Below are positions 34,826 to 43,801 of a stretch of DNA of 64,000 nt, in pieces. Source of the stretch: Paenarthrobacter sp. (GTDB taxonomy: Bacteria; Actinomycetota; Actinomycetes; Actinomycetales; Micrococcaceae); the NCBI GenBank assembly GCA_031179305.1, contig JAPSHX010000008.1, forward strand, positions 62,001 to 126,000. Reading direction: 5' to 3'. Position numbers and translations under genes: made by a program. Position 1 is the stretch's first letter; every line of letters begins with the position of its first letter. A model generated the notes under the pieces. That model worked only from the letters and a program-made list of their open reading frames with translations, was not told the DNA's origin and made no database searches.

Positions 34826-36471
34826 GCGCTGACCTGCGCCGGGTCTGGAAGAAGGAACCCGTCCAAAACCAGGTTGGTGACCTCGCGGAAAAGCCCTTCC
34901 CGGAAGGCCTCTTCGTCGAAGTCCTCTCCCCCGCCCAGGAGCGATACCAAGGCCGAGACGATCTGCCGTACCGACAATTGGCCGTCGCAGGCGGAGACGA
35001 ACCCGGCCAGTTCAGTACTGAGCAGATTGGTCCGGCGAAGGCCTGCCCCTTGCCTCAGGAGGATGACACCGGGATGAACAGCTCCGGGACGCTGGTGCCG
35101 TTCCTCGGTGACGTCATCGGCAACCACAAGGTGGGCCTCCGGGACCGAATGCGCAGCCACCCAATCTGCGCGTTCCACTGCAGCACCCACATGCGGTCCG
35201 ATCGGCTGCTCTATTGGGTATGTGATTTCTTCGAAACGGCTGATGATGACCTCGAGCGGAGACGCCGGGCGGCGCAGCCAAATCATTCCGAAGCCGATAC
35301 CTTCGACGTTCCTGGAAGCAAAGTCGTCCAGATAGGCGGCGTATGCTTCCTTGTATTGCTGTCCCTCTCGGTTCTGCGAGGCGTCTTGAAGCCACGTTTC
35401 CGCGTACTGCTCGGGACCCACCTGCTCCCGTTGGATGAACCAGACATCCAATACTGAGTCCTGGAGCCAGGCCTTGGGCCGGTCCTTCCAGTCCGTACCA
35501 GAGGTAACCTCCCAGTTGCCCAGCATTTGCGCTGTTCCACCTGGCTCGAGGACCTCAGAGAGGGACTGTACCAAGGACGCTACTATTTCGTCGCCGGGAA
35601 GCCCGCCATCGCGGTACGTGAACTGGTCCGACGACGACTCGCCGCCCGTTCGCGGAGTGATGACGAACGGTGGGTTTGATACCACCAAGCCGAACTGCTC
35701 CCCCGCTACCGGTTCCAGGAGCGATCCGAGCCGCAGGCTCACCCGACGCTCCAGGTTGTCCGGGTCCAGGTCCAGTTCTGCGGCGTTCAGCAGAAGGTTG
35801 AAGCGGGTGAACGCCAGCGCCCTCTCCGAGATGTCCGTGGCCGTGACGTGCTCGCAGTGATGGAGCAGGTGGAAGGTCTGGATACCGCAGCCGGTGCCCA
35901 CGTCCAGCGCTCGTTTGCTGTGTTTCCTGAATGTGGTCTGGACCAGCGTTGTGGAGGCACGCCCGATCCCCAGGACGTGGTCGTGCCTCAGGACTCCGGG
36001 CTGCTGGTGGGCAGCAAGGTCGCTGGCAACCCAGAGTTCTGCACCGCCACTGCCATCCGTGTTGGCGTCCCAGCCGTAGGGGCGCAGGTCCGCCTTGGCA
36101 TTAGCCATTCCTGAATCCACGGTGATCAGACCCAGTTCCTCAAGGCCTTTCGCACGGGTACCGGGGAGGGCGGAATCGATGTCCTCGACGGACTGCGGAA
36201 CGGCCAGCAGCCAAAGACGAACAATTACTGCCTGTGATCTGAGGACTGGGTCCTTGGAGTCCATGAGTCTGTCACTGGCAAGGAGCGCGGGAATGAGCTG
36301 GTCCCTGCCGAGTGCTTCTGAAGCGGACGCTCCCAAGAGTTCAGCCACACCGTCCACTGTGTAGTTGAGGGCACGAAGGTCTGCGGCGAGCGCCAAAAGC
36401 AGTTCGGGGTGGTCGCTGCGCGGAGCGTCGTCAATGTTGCCGGCAGTAAAGAAAGAAGCTGTGTCAGTCAC
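34822..36471 (-). CDS. Class I SAM-dependent methyltransferase
   Basis: 549-residue protein. An N-terminal helical domain (1-160) precedes a Rossmann methyltransferase domain with SAM motif ALDVGTGCGIQTFHLLHH (about 190) and the active-site motif VVSNPPFVI (about 265), which marks N-methylation of adenine or glutamine amide-type substrates. A C-terminal winged-helix-like region (about 445-549) follows. The combination resembles large actinobacterial methyltransferases of unknown substrate. GTG start at 36471 with TACACT six bases upstream, suggesting a leaderless mRNA. Confidence 0.85.
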   Translation of the reverse strand: MTDTASFFTAGNIDDAPRSDHPELLLALAADLRALNYTVDGVAELLGASASEALGRDQLIPALLASDRLMDSKDPVLRSQAVIVRLWLLAVPQSVEDIDSALPGTRAKGLEELGLITVDSGMANAKADLRPYGWDANTDGSGGAELWVASDLAAHQQPGVLRHDHVLGIGRASTTLVQTTFRKHSKRALDVGTGCGIQTFHLLHHCEHVTATDISERALAFTRFNLLLNAAELDLDPDNLERRVSLRLGSLLEPVAGEQFGLVVSNPPFVITPRTGGESSSDQFTYRDGGLPGDEIVASLVQSLSEVLEPGGTAQMLGNWEVTSGTDWKDRPKAWLQDSVLDVWFIQREQVGPEQYAETWLQDASQNREGQQYKEAYAAYLDDFASRNVEGIGFGMIWLRRPASPLEVIISRFEEITYPIEQPIGPHVGAAVERADWVAAHSVPEAHLVVADDVTEERHQRPGAVHPGVILLRQGAGLRRTNLLSTELAGFVSACDGQLSVRQIVSALVSLLGGGEDFDEEAFREGLFREVTNLVLDGFLLPDPAQVSA

Positions 36472-36477
36472 CTTGCA

Positions 36478-36483
36478 AGTGTA
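36478..36483 (-). promoter_or_regulatory. -10 hexamer for leaderless methyltransferase mRNA
   Basis: TACACT ends six bases before the GTG at 36471; fits the actinobacterial TANNNT -10. Confidence 0.5.
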
Positions 36484-36552
36484 GGGGCGGGGCGCCCGGC
36501 CTTTGGATCATGGATCAGCCCTATGTGGACAAAGGCCCCCGCTGGAACCCGG

Positions 36553-36558
36553 TAGCGT
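36553..36558 (+). promoter_or_regulatory. -10 hexamer for leaderless lipoprotein mRNA
   Basis: TAGCGT ends seven bases before the ATG at 36566; no Shine-Dalgarno is visible. Confidence 0.45.
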
Positions 36559-36565
36559 TGGATTC

Positions 36566-37009
36566 ATGCTCACCTTCTCTTCCACAAGGCGCCGTGGGGG
36601 CCTTGTTGCCATCACCGCTGCGGCTTTGTTTGGGGTCTCCGGCTGCCAGGCGCCGGCCAACATCGAAGATGCCGACGTTCCTGTTTGGAAGGAAAAGACC
36701 CTGCCCTCGGCAAGCGGTGCGGTGTTGGAGGACTCCGGCAAGATCCTCAACCGGGACCCCTTGGTCAAGGAATCCCCCAATGTTCCGGGTGGAAGCTACA
36801 CGCTCACCATGGCGTGCGACGGGGGCGGCAAGGCGTACTTCGCTGTTTCCTCCAGCGGCGTCAAGATCGCGGACGCGGCTGCTGCATGCAATGGCAGCCT
36901 TGATGTGGTGAAAATCAAGGTGCCCGGCAGTGGCCCGCTCAGCATCTCGACAAGCAGCGTTGATGCTCCGCTGATCTTCGCCTATCACGTGGTTCCTGCG
37001 CCCGCCTGA
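36566..37009 (+). CDS. Small lipoprotein of unknown function
   Basis: 147 residues. Signal peptide with RRRG basic start, hydrophobic core and lipobox VSGC; the mature part is a small beta-rich domain. The segment VPGGSYTLTMACDGGGKAYFAVS closely parallels LPGGTYAVTLACRGTRRVTFSVK in the next gene, so the two are tandem paralogues. Two further Cys residues (one in each half of this domain) could form a disulfide. Function not recognised. Confidence 0.75.
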   Translation: MLTFSSTRRRGGLVAITAAALFGVSGCQAPANIEDADVPVWKEKTLPSASGAVLEDSGKILNRDPLVKESPNVPGGSYTLTMACDGGGKAYFAVSSSGVKIADAAAACNGSLDVVKIKVPGSGPLSISTSSVDAPLIFAYHVVPAPA

Positions 37010-37058
37010 AGTCTGGCGTGCCCCTCCGAGAGGCCTATGGCCTGCGGCTGTACGGGCG

Positions 37059-37064
37059 TAAAGT
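37059..37064 (+). promoter_or_regulatory. -10 hexamer for leaderless lipoprotein mRNA
   Basis: TAAAGT ends six bases before the ATG at 37071. Confidence 0.55.
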
Positions 37065-37070
37065 CAGTAC

Positions 37071-37598
37071 ATGGGCAGCAAGGCAGCTCGCTCGGTGATG
37101 CCACAGCGCCTGGCGAGGGCCGCCGTCGTCATCCTTATTGTGCTGGGCGGCAGCCTAACGGGGTGCGAATACACCTATGACGAGGGCGGAAGGCCGGATG
37201 CCAGCCCCTCCACAGCGGGAAATGTAGTCCTGCCGCCCGATCCGGCTCTGGAGGAGACCGTCACCGGCGAGGCACTCGAAGAGTGGGCAAAGTTGGCCTT
37301 GCCTGAGTCCCAGGGGCAGTCGTTCTACTCAAGCAGTGGGTACCTCAATCCCGATGAGTCCAAGACTGAGCAAACGGTGCAATTGCCGGGCGGGACGTAC
37401 GCGGTGACGCTGGCCTGCCGTGGCACACGCCGCGTGACGTTCTCCGTCAAGGTGGGCGAAGTGGAACTCGTGAACCTGACGCTGGGATGCGCCAATGCAC
37501 GAGTGAGCGTGGTCCAGCTGGAAAAGGACGCCATTCTGTCCATCACAGTGGGGACCAGGTCGGACGCCAACTTCACCTATCGGGTGAGCCGGCTCTGA
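37071..37598 (+). CDS. Small lipoprotein, paralogue of preceding gene
   Basis: 175 residues with a signal peptide (RLARAAVVILIVLGGSLTGC, lipobox LTGC). The mature protein has an acidic/proline-rich linker and the same C-terminal domain as the protein at 36566-37009, including two spaced Cys. It has its own predicted promoter 61 bp after the first gene. Exported to the outer face of the membrane; function unknown. Confidence 0.75.
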   Translation: MGSKAARSVMPQRLARAAVVILIVLGGSLTGCEYTYDEGGRPDASPSTAGNVVLPPDPALEETVTGEALEEWAKLALPESQGQSFYSSSGYLNPDESKTEQTVQLPGGTYAVTLACRGTRRVTFSVKVGEVELVNLTLGCANARVSVVQLEKDAILSITVGTRSDANFTYRVSRL

Positions 37599-37607
37599 TT
37601 CGGATTG

Positions 37608-38504
37608 TCAGGCCGCTTCGCAGCCTCCGGGGCAGCGGAGCGTTTCCGGGCTCGAGGCGCATTCCTCGCAATACAGGGTCAAAGTACGGCAACTGAGGTT
37701 TGAGCAGTTTTCGAACTTGTTGGTGGGAGCAGAGCAGCGGACGCACTGGCCGATGGTCTTGGCTTCCTCGCTGAACTCGACGTGCATGCGCTTGTCGAAG
37801 ACGTACAGCGAGCCCTCCCAGAGGCCTTTGTCCTTGAACGTCTCGCCATAGCGGACAATCCCGCCATCCAACTGGTAGACCTCTTTGAAACCCCTGTTGA
37901 CCATCAGGCTGGAGAGTACTTCACAGCGGATGCCCCCGGTGCAGTAGGTGACTACCGGCTTGTCCTTGAGGTCGTCGTACTTGCCCGAGTCGAGTTCCTT
38001 GATGAAGTCGTGGGTGGTGTCCACGTCCGGAACGATCGCATCCTTGAACTTGCCGATCTGCGCTTCGAACGCGTTCCGGCCATCGAAGAAAACTACGTCT
38101 TCCCCACTGGACTTCTTGGCATCCACCAGCGCGTGAAGTTCCTCGGGTTGGAGGTGCTTCCCGCCACCCACCACACCGTTGGAATCCACTTTCAGTTCAC
38201 CCGGCGCACCGAATGACACGATCTCGTCGCGTACCTTGACACTGAGGCGCGGGAAATCTGCGGCGCCTCCCTCCGACCACTTAAAGTCGATGTCGTGAAA
38301 ACCCTTGTACTCGCGAGTGGTCTTCACGTACTGCTTCATGTTGTTGAGCTCGCCGCCTACCGTGGCGTTGATGCCGTCCTTGGATATGAGGATCCTGCCG
38401 GTGAGGCCCAGCTTTTCGCACAGGGCACGCTGCCACAGACGCACCGCGTCAGGGTCGGCGATCGGGGTAAAGCCATAGAAGAGCACAATTCGGTTCAAAG
38501 CCAC
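37608..38504 (-). CDS. trhO: tRNA uridine hydroxylase TrhO (rhodanese-like, UPF0176)
   Basis: 298-residue rhodanese-domain protein of the TrhO/YceA family, which hydroxylates U34 of tRNA. The catalytic Cys is in [18 protein letters not shown], and an N-terminal acylphosphatase-like domain contains [16 protein letters not shown]. The C-terminus has several Cys pairs ([27 protein letters not shown]) that look like a zinc-binding unit. GTG start at 38504 with TACCCT six bases upstream; the frame running to 38702 is not protein-like. Confidence 0.9.
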   Translation of the reverse strand: MALNRIVLFYGFTPIADPDAVRLWQRALCEKLGLTGRILISKDGINATVGGELNNMKQYVKTTREYKGFHDIDFKWSEGGAADFPRLSVKVRDEIVSFGAPGELKVDSNGVVGGGKHLQPEELHALVDAKKSSGEDVVFFDGRNAFEAQIGKFKDAIVPDVDTTHDFIKELDSGKYDDLKDKPVVTYCTGGIRCEVLSSLMVNRGFKEVYQLDGGIVRYGETFKDKGLWEGSLYVFDKRMHVEFSEEAKTIGQCVRCSAPTNKFENCSNLSCRTLTLYCEECASSPETLRCPGGCEAA

Positions 38505-38510
38505 TATTAA

Positions 38511-38516
38511 AGGGTA
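38511..38516 (-). promoter_or_regulatory. -10 hexamer for leaderless trhO mRNA
   Basis: TACCCT ends six bases before the GTG at 38504. Confidence 0.5.
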
Positions 38517-38652
38517 CTTGGTGCAGTAAAATCCGCCCGTTCCGGTGGGTGCCGCGCGCGGCCCACGGGGTGGGTGCTGCCGGCCGGAAGTCACAATTCC
38601 ATAAGCAACCAGCGCCGGGCTGACATGGCTCTGTTGCTTCATGGTGCGCTGG

Positions 38653-38658
38653 CATACT
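38653..38658 (+). promoter_or_regulatory. -10 hexamer for leaderless GNAT mRNA
   Basis: CATACT ends eight bases before the ATG at 38667. Confidence 0.4.
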
Positions 38659-38666
38659 CTCTCTAC

Positions 38667-39359
38667 ATGAGTCCAGACGCCTTGGTTGAAGACATTGCGC
38701 ACCTCTTGGAAGTCTGGGTAGCCGGCTGGTCCGGCTGCCGCGGCTACGAGTCACGCCTGGAGGGCCGTTTCCCTGCCGCACTTCGCGCCGACAAAACCGG
38801 TGACTGGGAGTATTTCGCCCATGATCCCTCGGACGAAGAGTTCGCCGCCCTTGCGGACAAGACCGCAGAATCCCCAGCCCGGATCCTGACGGTACTCACC
38901 AACGACGTACAACGGTACAAATACCTCGCTGAACAGCGCGGACTTACTGTGACGTCCGCATCCCAGACCATGATGATCGTGGACATGGAAACCCAGGATT
39001 CCGAGGATCCGTGGCTCCCTGACGACGACTTGGAGCTCGCTACCTCGGAATCGAACGGCGTTCATCACGCGGTGGTCCACTCGGGCGAACGGGTGGCCGC
39101 CAGCGGCCGGGTCTATGTCGTCAACGGCACGGCCGTCTTCGACAAAATCGTCACCGAACCTGATTTTCAGCGCCGTGGCTTGGGGAGCTTCATTATGAAG
39201 GCCCTCGCAGCCCAAGCTTTCGCGCACGATGTTGAAAACGGGCTTTTGTTGGCATCCTTGGACGGCCAAAAGCTTTACTCCCACCTTGGGTGGGACGCGG
39301 TTTGCCACGTCCTCATGATGTCCAGCGGTACCGAAGGATCGGACCTGTCAGGAGCCTAG
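38667..39359 (+). CDS. GNAT-family N-acetyltransferase
   Basis: 230 residues. An N-terminal helical half ([23 protein letters not shown]) precedes a GNAT fold; the acetyl-CoA loop is [24 protein letters not shown] near residue 170. I choose the ATG at 38667 because a -10-like hexamer lies 8 nt upstream and the longer frame to 38574 reads as non-coding. Substrate unknown. Confidence 0.8.
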   Translation: MSPDALVEDIAHLLEVWVAGWSGCRGYESRLEGRFPAALRADKTGDWEYFAHDPSDEEFAALADKTAESPARILTVLTNDVQRYKYLAEQRGLTVTSASQTMMIVDMETQDSEDPWLPDDDLELATSESNGVHHAVVHSGERVAASGRVYVVNGTAVFDKIVTEPDFQRRGLGSFIMKALAAQAFAHDVENGLLLASLDGQKLYSHLGWDAVCHVLMMSSGTEGSDLSGA

Positions 39360-39430
39360 AAACTCCCGCCTAACAGCCAAGCACGACGGCGTCCTCCGAA
39401 CGTGCCGCCGTTGGCGTGCCAGCACAGTGA

Positions 39431-39436
39431 CAGAAT
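39431..39436 (+). promoter_or_regulatory. -10 hexamer for leaderless helicase mRNA
   Basis: CAGAAT ends six bases before the GTG at 39443. Confidence 0.45.
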
Positions 39437-39442
39437 GATTCG

Positions 39443-41785
39443 GTGGCTGCAACCAATTCACTGATCTCCTTACTGGGCCGGACGCCGGACCCTGAGCAGT
39501 TGCGCCATGTCCACACCATCCCAGCCCGAAAAGCTGTCAACGAACCCTGGCCCGACTGGGTCCACCCGGATGTGGTGGCTGCCTACGGCACACTCGGCAT
39601 CCATGAACCGTACCGTCACCAGATCCAGGCGGCAGACCTTGCCCATGCCGGCCAGCACGTTGTCATTGCCACCGGTACTGCTTCCGGTAAGTCGCTCGCA
39701 TATCAGCTGCCAGCGTTGGATGCGATTCACCGTTCGGAGCTGCGAGTCCTGTCGGACCCGGGAAAGATCCACGACGACGGCGCAGTCACGCTCTACCTGT
39801 CCCCTACAAAGGCCTTGGCAGCAGACCAGCTCGCAGCGATCCGTTCGCTGAAACTGCCTACGGTCCGGGCAGAAACTTACGACGGCGATACTGACGTCTC
39901 GTCTCGACGTTGGATCCGTGACCACGCCAATTTCATCCTTGCCAACCCGGACATGCTGCACTTCGGGATCCTTCCCAACCACACGTGGTGGGCCCGGTTC
40001 TTCCGACGCCTGCGCTACGTCATTGTGGACGAAGCACATAGTTACCGCGGCGTGTTCGGCTCGCACGTGGCCAATTTGATGCGGCGTCTCCGCCGGATCT
40101 GCGCTTACTACGGTGCGGGGACCTCCTTCCCTGAACCGGTCTTCATCGCTGCTTCCGCCACGGCTTCCGACCCCGGGGTTTCCTTTGGACGGCTCATTGG
40201 CGCTCCCGTCCGGGAAGTTTCCGAGGACTGCTCTCCGCACGGTTCCACTACGGTGGCTTTCTGGGAACCTGCCCTGACCGATGTCAAAGGCGAGAACGGC
40301 GCTAAACAGCGGAGGACGGCTGTGGCTGAATCCGCGGACATCCTGGCCAACCTCGTCTCGTCACGCGTCAGGACCATCGCGTTCATCAAGTCACGTCGCG
40401 GCGCCGAGTCCATTGCGTCCATCGCCAAGAGACTGCTGGATGAGGTGGATCCCAGCCTCCCCGGGCGGGTAGCGGCCTACCGGTCCGGGTATTTGCCCGA
40501 AGAGCGGCGGGCTTTGGAGCAGGCTTTGAGGTCCGGCCAGTTGCTGGGGGTCTCCAGCACGTCCGCCTTGGAACTGGGCATCGACATTTCGGGGCTTGAC
40601 GCCGTACTCGTGGCAGGCTGGCCTGGCACCAGGGCCTCGCTCTTTCAACAGATCGGCCGCGCAGGCCGAGCGGGGCAAGATGCAATTGCGGCCTTCGTGG
40701 CCAGCGACGATCCCTTGGATACGTATCTGGTGAACCACCCGGAGGCGATCTTTGACGTCTCCGTGGAGGCCACTGTCTTCGATCCCGGCAATCCCTACGT
40801 TCTTGGCCCACACTTGTGCGCGGCGGCGGCCGAGTTGCCAATCGGCCCGGCGGAGCTGGATCTCTTCGGACCCACTGCCGAGGGCCTCCTTGATCGCTTG
40901 GTGGTGCAGGGCTACCTTCGCAAGCGTCCCGCGGGTTGGTTCTGGACCCACCCGGAAAGCGCTGCCGGGATGGTAAACCTCCGAGCCGACGGTGGCGGGC
41001 CAGTCAGTATTGTCGACGCCGAGACCGGGTCCCTCCTGGGAACAATGGACTCGCCACAGACGCACTATCAGGCCCACACGGGTGCCATCTATGTCCACCA
41101 GGGTGAGAGCTACCTTGTGGAGGACCTCAACGAATCCGATCACTGCGTGATGGTCCGCCGGGTAAATCCGGACTTCTACACGACGGCACGGGATGTGACC
41201 CAGATCGAAGTCCTTGAAACCTCGCGTTCGGTCCAGTGGGGTGACATCACCATGCATTTTGGCGACGTCAAAGTAACCACCCAAGTGGTCTCCTTTCAGC
41301 GTAAAGCCTTGATTTCGAACGAAATCCTCGGTGAAGAACCCCTCGATCTGGGAGCCCGGGACCTGTTTACCAAGGCTGTCTGGTTTGTGGTGGACAACCG
41401 TTCGCTGCACGGAGCCGGTTTAGTGGAAGCGGAGTTCCCCGGGGCGCTGCATGCGGCTGAACATGCCGCCATTGGACTGCTCCCCCTGGTGGCATCGAGT
41501 GACCGCTGGGACATCGGCGGTGTCTCCACCGCCCTGCACGCCGACACCGGAGTGCCAACGATCTTCGTATACGACGGCCACCCGGGTGGTGCTGGATTCG
41601 CTGAGCGGGGCTTCGAAAAGGCCAAGATTTGGCTGACGGCCACCCGGGAGGCAATCAAGGCGTGCGAGTGTGATGCCGGCTGTCCGTCCTGTGTTCAGTC
41701 ACCCAAATGCGGCAATAAGAACAACCCGTTGGACAAGGCAGCCGCCATCACGCTCCTGGACGTCTTGTTGAAGGACGCCAGCTAG
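39443..41785 (+). CDS. MrfA-like superfamily 2 DNA helicase with DUF1998
   Basis: 780-residue DExH helicase. Walker A is ATGTASGKS, motif II VIVDEAHSYRG, motif VI QIGRAGRAGQDA. The C-terminal DUF1998 domain ends in a four-Cys metal site, CECDAGCPSCVQSPKCG, as in Bacillus MrfA (YprA), a 3'-5' helicase for mitomycin-type damage repair, and in the mycobacterial homologue beside topA. GTG start at 39443, predicted leaderless. Convergent with the Tad operon. Confidence 0.93.
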   Translation: MAATNSLISLLGRTPDPEQLRHVHTIPARKAVNEPWPDWVHPDVVAAYGTLGIHEPYRHQIQAADLAHAGQHVVIATGTASGKSLAYQLPALDAIHRSELRVLSDPGKIHDDGAVTLYLSPTKALAADQLAAIRSLKLPTVRAETYDGDTDVSSRRWIRDHANFILANPDMLHFGILPNHTWWARFFRRLRYVIVDEAHSYRGVFGSHVANLMRRLRRICAYYGAGTSFPEPVFIAASATASDPGVSFGRLIGAPVREVSEDCSPHGSTTVAFWEPALTDVKGENGAKQRRTAVAESADILANLVSSRVRTIAFIKSRRGAESIASIAKRLLDEVDPSLPGRVAAYRSGYLPEERRALEQALRSGQLLGVSSTSALELGIDISGLDAVLVAGWPGTRASLFQQIGRAGRAGQDAIAAFVASDDPLDTYLVNHPEAIFDVSVEATVFDPGNPYVLGPHLCAAAAELPIGPAELDLFGPTAEGLLDRLVVQGYLRKRPAGWFWTHPESAAGMVNLRADGGGPVSIVDAETGSLLGTMDSPQTHYQAHTGAIYVHQGESYLVEDLNESDHCVMVRRVNPDFYTTARDVTQIEVLETSRSVQWGDITMHFGDVKVTTQVVSFQRKALISNEILGEEPLDLGARDLFTKAVWFVVDNRSLHGAGLVEAEFPGALHAAEHAAIGLLPLVASSDRWDIGGVSTALHADTGVPTIFVYDGHPGGAGFAERGFEKAKIWLTATREAIKACECDAGCPSCVQSPKCGNKNNPLDKAAAITLLDVLLKDAS

Positions 41786-41874
41786 CCAAGAGCGTCAGCT
41801 GAACACCGCAATGGGTCAGCCAAACGAGTCGTGACCAGCCCCCGCCCAGCAGGAACCGGTCCTGTTTGTGCCGC

Positions 41875-42237
41875 CTACGGAGGAGGTCCGGCCCGCGCAC
41901 GGCCAGTGGCGACACCCCAGCGGAAGGGGTGTGCCAGCTCAGTACCGACCTCCACCACGTTCCCGGCGGCCACCGTGCAGGACGTGAGCTTCGCATCTTG
42001 CTTTGCAGACACGTCTGCTGCCACCGCACAAGGTTCCCCGGAAGCAAGACCCCGGGCAGCATCTGCTGCTGCAAGAGCCGCCAGGTCAGCTGCCGAGGCA
42101 GCCCGGGATGCCATCACCCCTGCCTGCGCGAGGAGAAGCAGTCCAAGAAGCAGCGCCATGACCACGGCACCCAGTCCCAACGCGAGCACAGTTCCGGCGC
42201 CGCACTCACTCTGGGTATTCACCAGCACTTTCTTCAC
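41875..42237 (-). CDS. TadE-like pseudopilin of the helicase/secretion neighbourhood
   Basis: 120 residues with one N-terminal membrane helix (AVVMALLLGLLLLAQAGVM) and a small extracellular part containing two Cys. It is the third, most divergent minor-pilin-like gene of the operon, similar in layout to mycobacterial Rv3654c. The position +5 Glu of classical prepilins is not present after the Gly in ECGAGTVLAL. GTG start at 42237 overlaps the upstream stop by 4 bp (GTGA); the longer frame to 42342 is a shadow of the upstream gene. Confidence 0.8.
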   Translation of the reverse strand: MKKVLVNTQSECGAGTVLALGLGAVVMALLLGLLLLAQAGVMASRAASAADLAALAAADAARGLASGEPCAVAADVSAKQDAKLTSCTVAAGNVVEVGTELAHPFRWGVATGRARAGPPP

Positions 42238-42620
42238 GGGGTGCCCGTTTCTGCCCGCGCTGACGCAGAGGCCTTTAGCGTCCAAGGGATAAGCGGGCCC
42301 AAGGCTCCGCCTACTGGCGACGAAGCTGTCACGGTCAGCCACTCGCCGTCGTCGGTAAGTATCGCGCTGACGCCGTCCCCGGCAAGTCGCTTGACGACCC
42401 CTTCCACCGAGTCTGAAGTCTCACCCCGGGCCGATGCGCGCGCTCCCGCCCTGGCTGCTTCCTCCAGTCGAAGTTGGGTGATACCCGCGGCGCCGCCTGC
42501 CAGCAGGAATGCCAGGAGCAACACAACGGCCGGCAAGGCGACGGCGAACTCCGCAGTGACGGCACCCCGTTCCGTCTCTCCCCGGCACACTCTCCCGCGG
42601 GCAGGCAGCACATCCGTCAT
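42234..42620 (-). CDS. TadE-family minor pilin
   Basis: 128 residues. After a basic leader the prepilin motif is ERG|AVTAEFAVALPAVVLLL, with Glu at +5 after the predicted cleavage at Gly19, followed by the single membrane helix. TadE pseudopilins assist assembly of Tad pili. ATG at 42620 overlaps the upstream stop by 4 bp. Confidence 0.88.
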   Translation of the reverse strand: MTDVLPARGRVCRGETERGAVTAEFAVALPAVVLLLAFLLAGGAAGITQLRLEEAARAGARASARGETSDSVEGVVKRLAGDGVSAILTDDGEWLTVTASSPVGGALGPLIPWTLKASASARAETGTP

Positions 42621-43036
42621 GGCAAGGACAGTGCCGTACGGATCAGGTTGAGCAGGAAGCCGCGGACCTCCTCGCTCCGAAGGATGACCACAAGGAGGCC
42701 TGCTAGCCCAACAGCAGCGAGGGTAGCTATGGCGTACTCGGCGGTGGCCATGCCCACTTCCGAACCCATCAGCCTTGTCCTTGCCCGGAAGCCATCGTCA
42801 GCAAGTTGCCTGTCCTCGAACTCCTCAGGATCGTCGAATCCCAGTTCGAACTGCCCGAGTTCGTCCTCGAGATCGAATCGCTCGAGGTCGTTGTGTTCAA
42901 GCTCGTACTCGGAGAGCTCGTACTGGTTTGTTGTGGCCGGTTCTCCGGAAGGAACCCCAGGGTCTTCAACGGGAGCCGTTCGATCGTGGGGCGTATCCCA
43001 GAGAATCTCAGGAAGCGTAGTGGACAGTGTTTTCAC
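42617..43036 (-). CDS. Flp-like pilin (DUF4244) with very long acidic N-terminal leader
   Basis: 139 residues. The C-terminal part is a Flp/DUF4244 pilin: GSEVG|MATAEYAIATLAAVGLAGLL has the Glu-Tyr at +5/+6 after Gly95 and one helix. The 95 residues before the cleavage site are exceptional: residues 40-77 are almost only Glu, Asp, Leu and Phe/Tyr (YELSEYELEHNDLERFDLED). Usual Flp leaders are 10-30 residues. GTG start at 43036 with AAAGGA upstream; no better internal start with a ribosome binding site is evident, and the acidic stretch keeps normal codon use, so I think it is translated. Confidence 0.82.
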   Translation of the reverse strand: MKTLSTTLPEILWDTPHDRTAPVEDPGVPSGEPATTNQYELSEYELEHNDLERFDLEDELGQFELGFDDPEEFEDRQLADDGFRARTRLMGSEVGMATAEYAIATLAAVGLAGLLVVILRSEEVRGFLLNLIRTALSLP

Positions 43037-43076
43037 GGTGGGTTCCTTTCAAGAAGTGCCAGCGGGTCCGCCGACA

Positions 43077-43122
43077 GAATCGACTCTTCCGTGGCGTGGA
43101 GTAACCCGGAAGAAGTCGATTC
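43077..43122. terminator. Hairpin between Tad machinery and pilin genes
   Basis: Arms gaatcgactcttccg (43077-43091) and cggaagaagtcgattc (43107-43122) are complementary with one bulged base. It lies in the only sizeable gap (168 bp) of the operon, so it may be an attenuator, processing site or terminator separating pilin from machinery expression. No T-run follows. Confidence 0.5.
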
Positions 43123-43204
43123 CTGCAAGTGGATAACCACTCCTGACTGGCTGGATGTGGAGGAAAGGTTGAGGCTATTCCTCGAGCAGGCTTGTCTCCG
43201 CATT

Positions 43205-43801
43205 TCAGCCTGCGGGAAGCATGGCGATCAGGACCGGGACGATTCCAAGGCAGATGAAGGCAGGCAAGGAACAGAGACCCAAAGGAACCACCAGTTTTAC
43301 GCCGAGGGCAGCTGCCCTCTTCTCCGCTTCCCGGAACTGCTCACGCCGTTCCCTCGCGGCCTGTGCGTAGAGGATGGAAGCAGACGGCGCACCAGTCAGT
43401 GCCGCGAAAGCCAACGCGTCCTTGAGACGCGCTACTTCGGGCACGTGCGTGGTGGGAGTCCGCCAGGCAGTCTCCCACTCGGCACCAAGAGCAAGTGCGG
43501 CAACAACTGGCCGGAGTGATCGTCTGATTGGTGGGGAGGCACACTTCGCGATGAGTTCCAGTGCCCGCCCTATTCCAGCTCCGGCGTCGAGCATCGAGGC
43601 CACCAATTCCAGCATCATTGCAGTGTCGCGAAGCCCGTCCGATGCCAGGTCAGCTTGGGTTGCCATATAAAAGTCCTGCGGCGACTCACTCTCCCTGCCC
43701 CGAGGACGTAACCGCCTCTTCAGGCGCGTGGGTCCGGCGAAGCTGATGAAGGAGGCCAGCGCCATGGCCGCGATCATTACCAACACCGGCGCTGCGGACA
43801 T
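43205..43801 (-). CDS. tadC: TadC-type pilus assembly membrane protein (GspF family)
   Basis: 198 residues with an N-terminal helix (VLVMIAAMALASFISFAG), a cytoplasmic GspF-type domain (MMLELVASMLDAGAGIGRALELIA) and C-terminal helices (LVVPLGLCSLPAFICLGIVPVLIAML). The ATG at 43801 overlaps the stop of the TadB gene (TGATG); the frame to 44134 is only a shadow. Shorter than proteobacterial TadC, as is usual in actinobacterial loci. Confidence 0.88.
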   Translation of the reverse strand: MSAAPVLVMIAAMALASFISFAGPTRLKRRLRPRGRESESPQDFYMATQADLASDGLRDTAMMLELVASMLDAGAGIGRALELIAKCASPPIRRSLRPVVAALALGAEWETAWRTPTTHVPEVARLKDALAFAALTGAPSASILYAQAARERREQFREAEKRAAALGVKLVVPLGLCSLPAFICLGIVPVLIAMLPAG

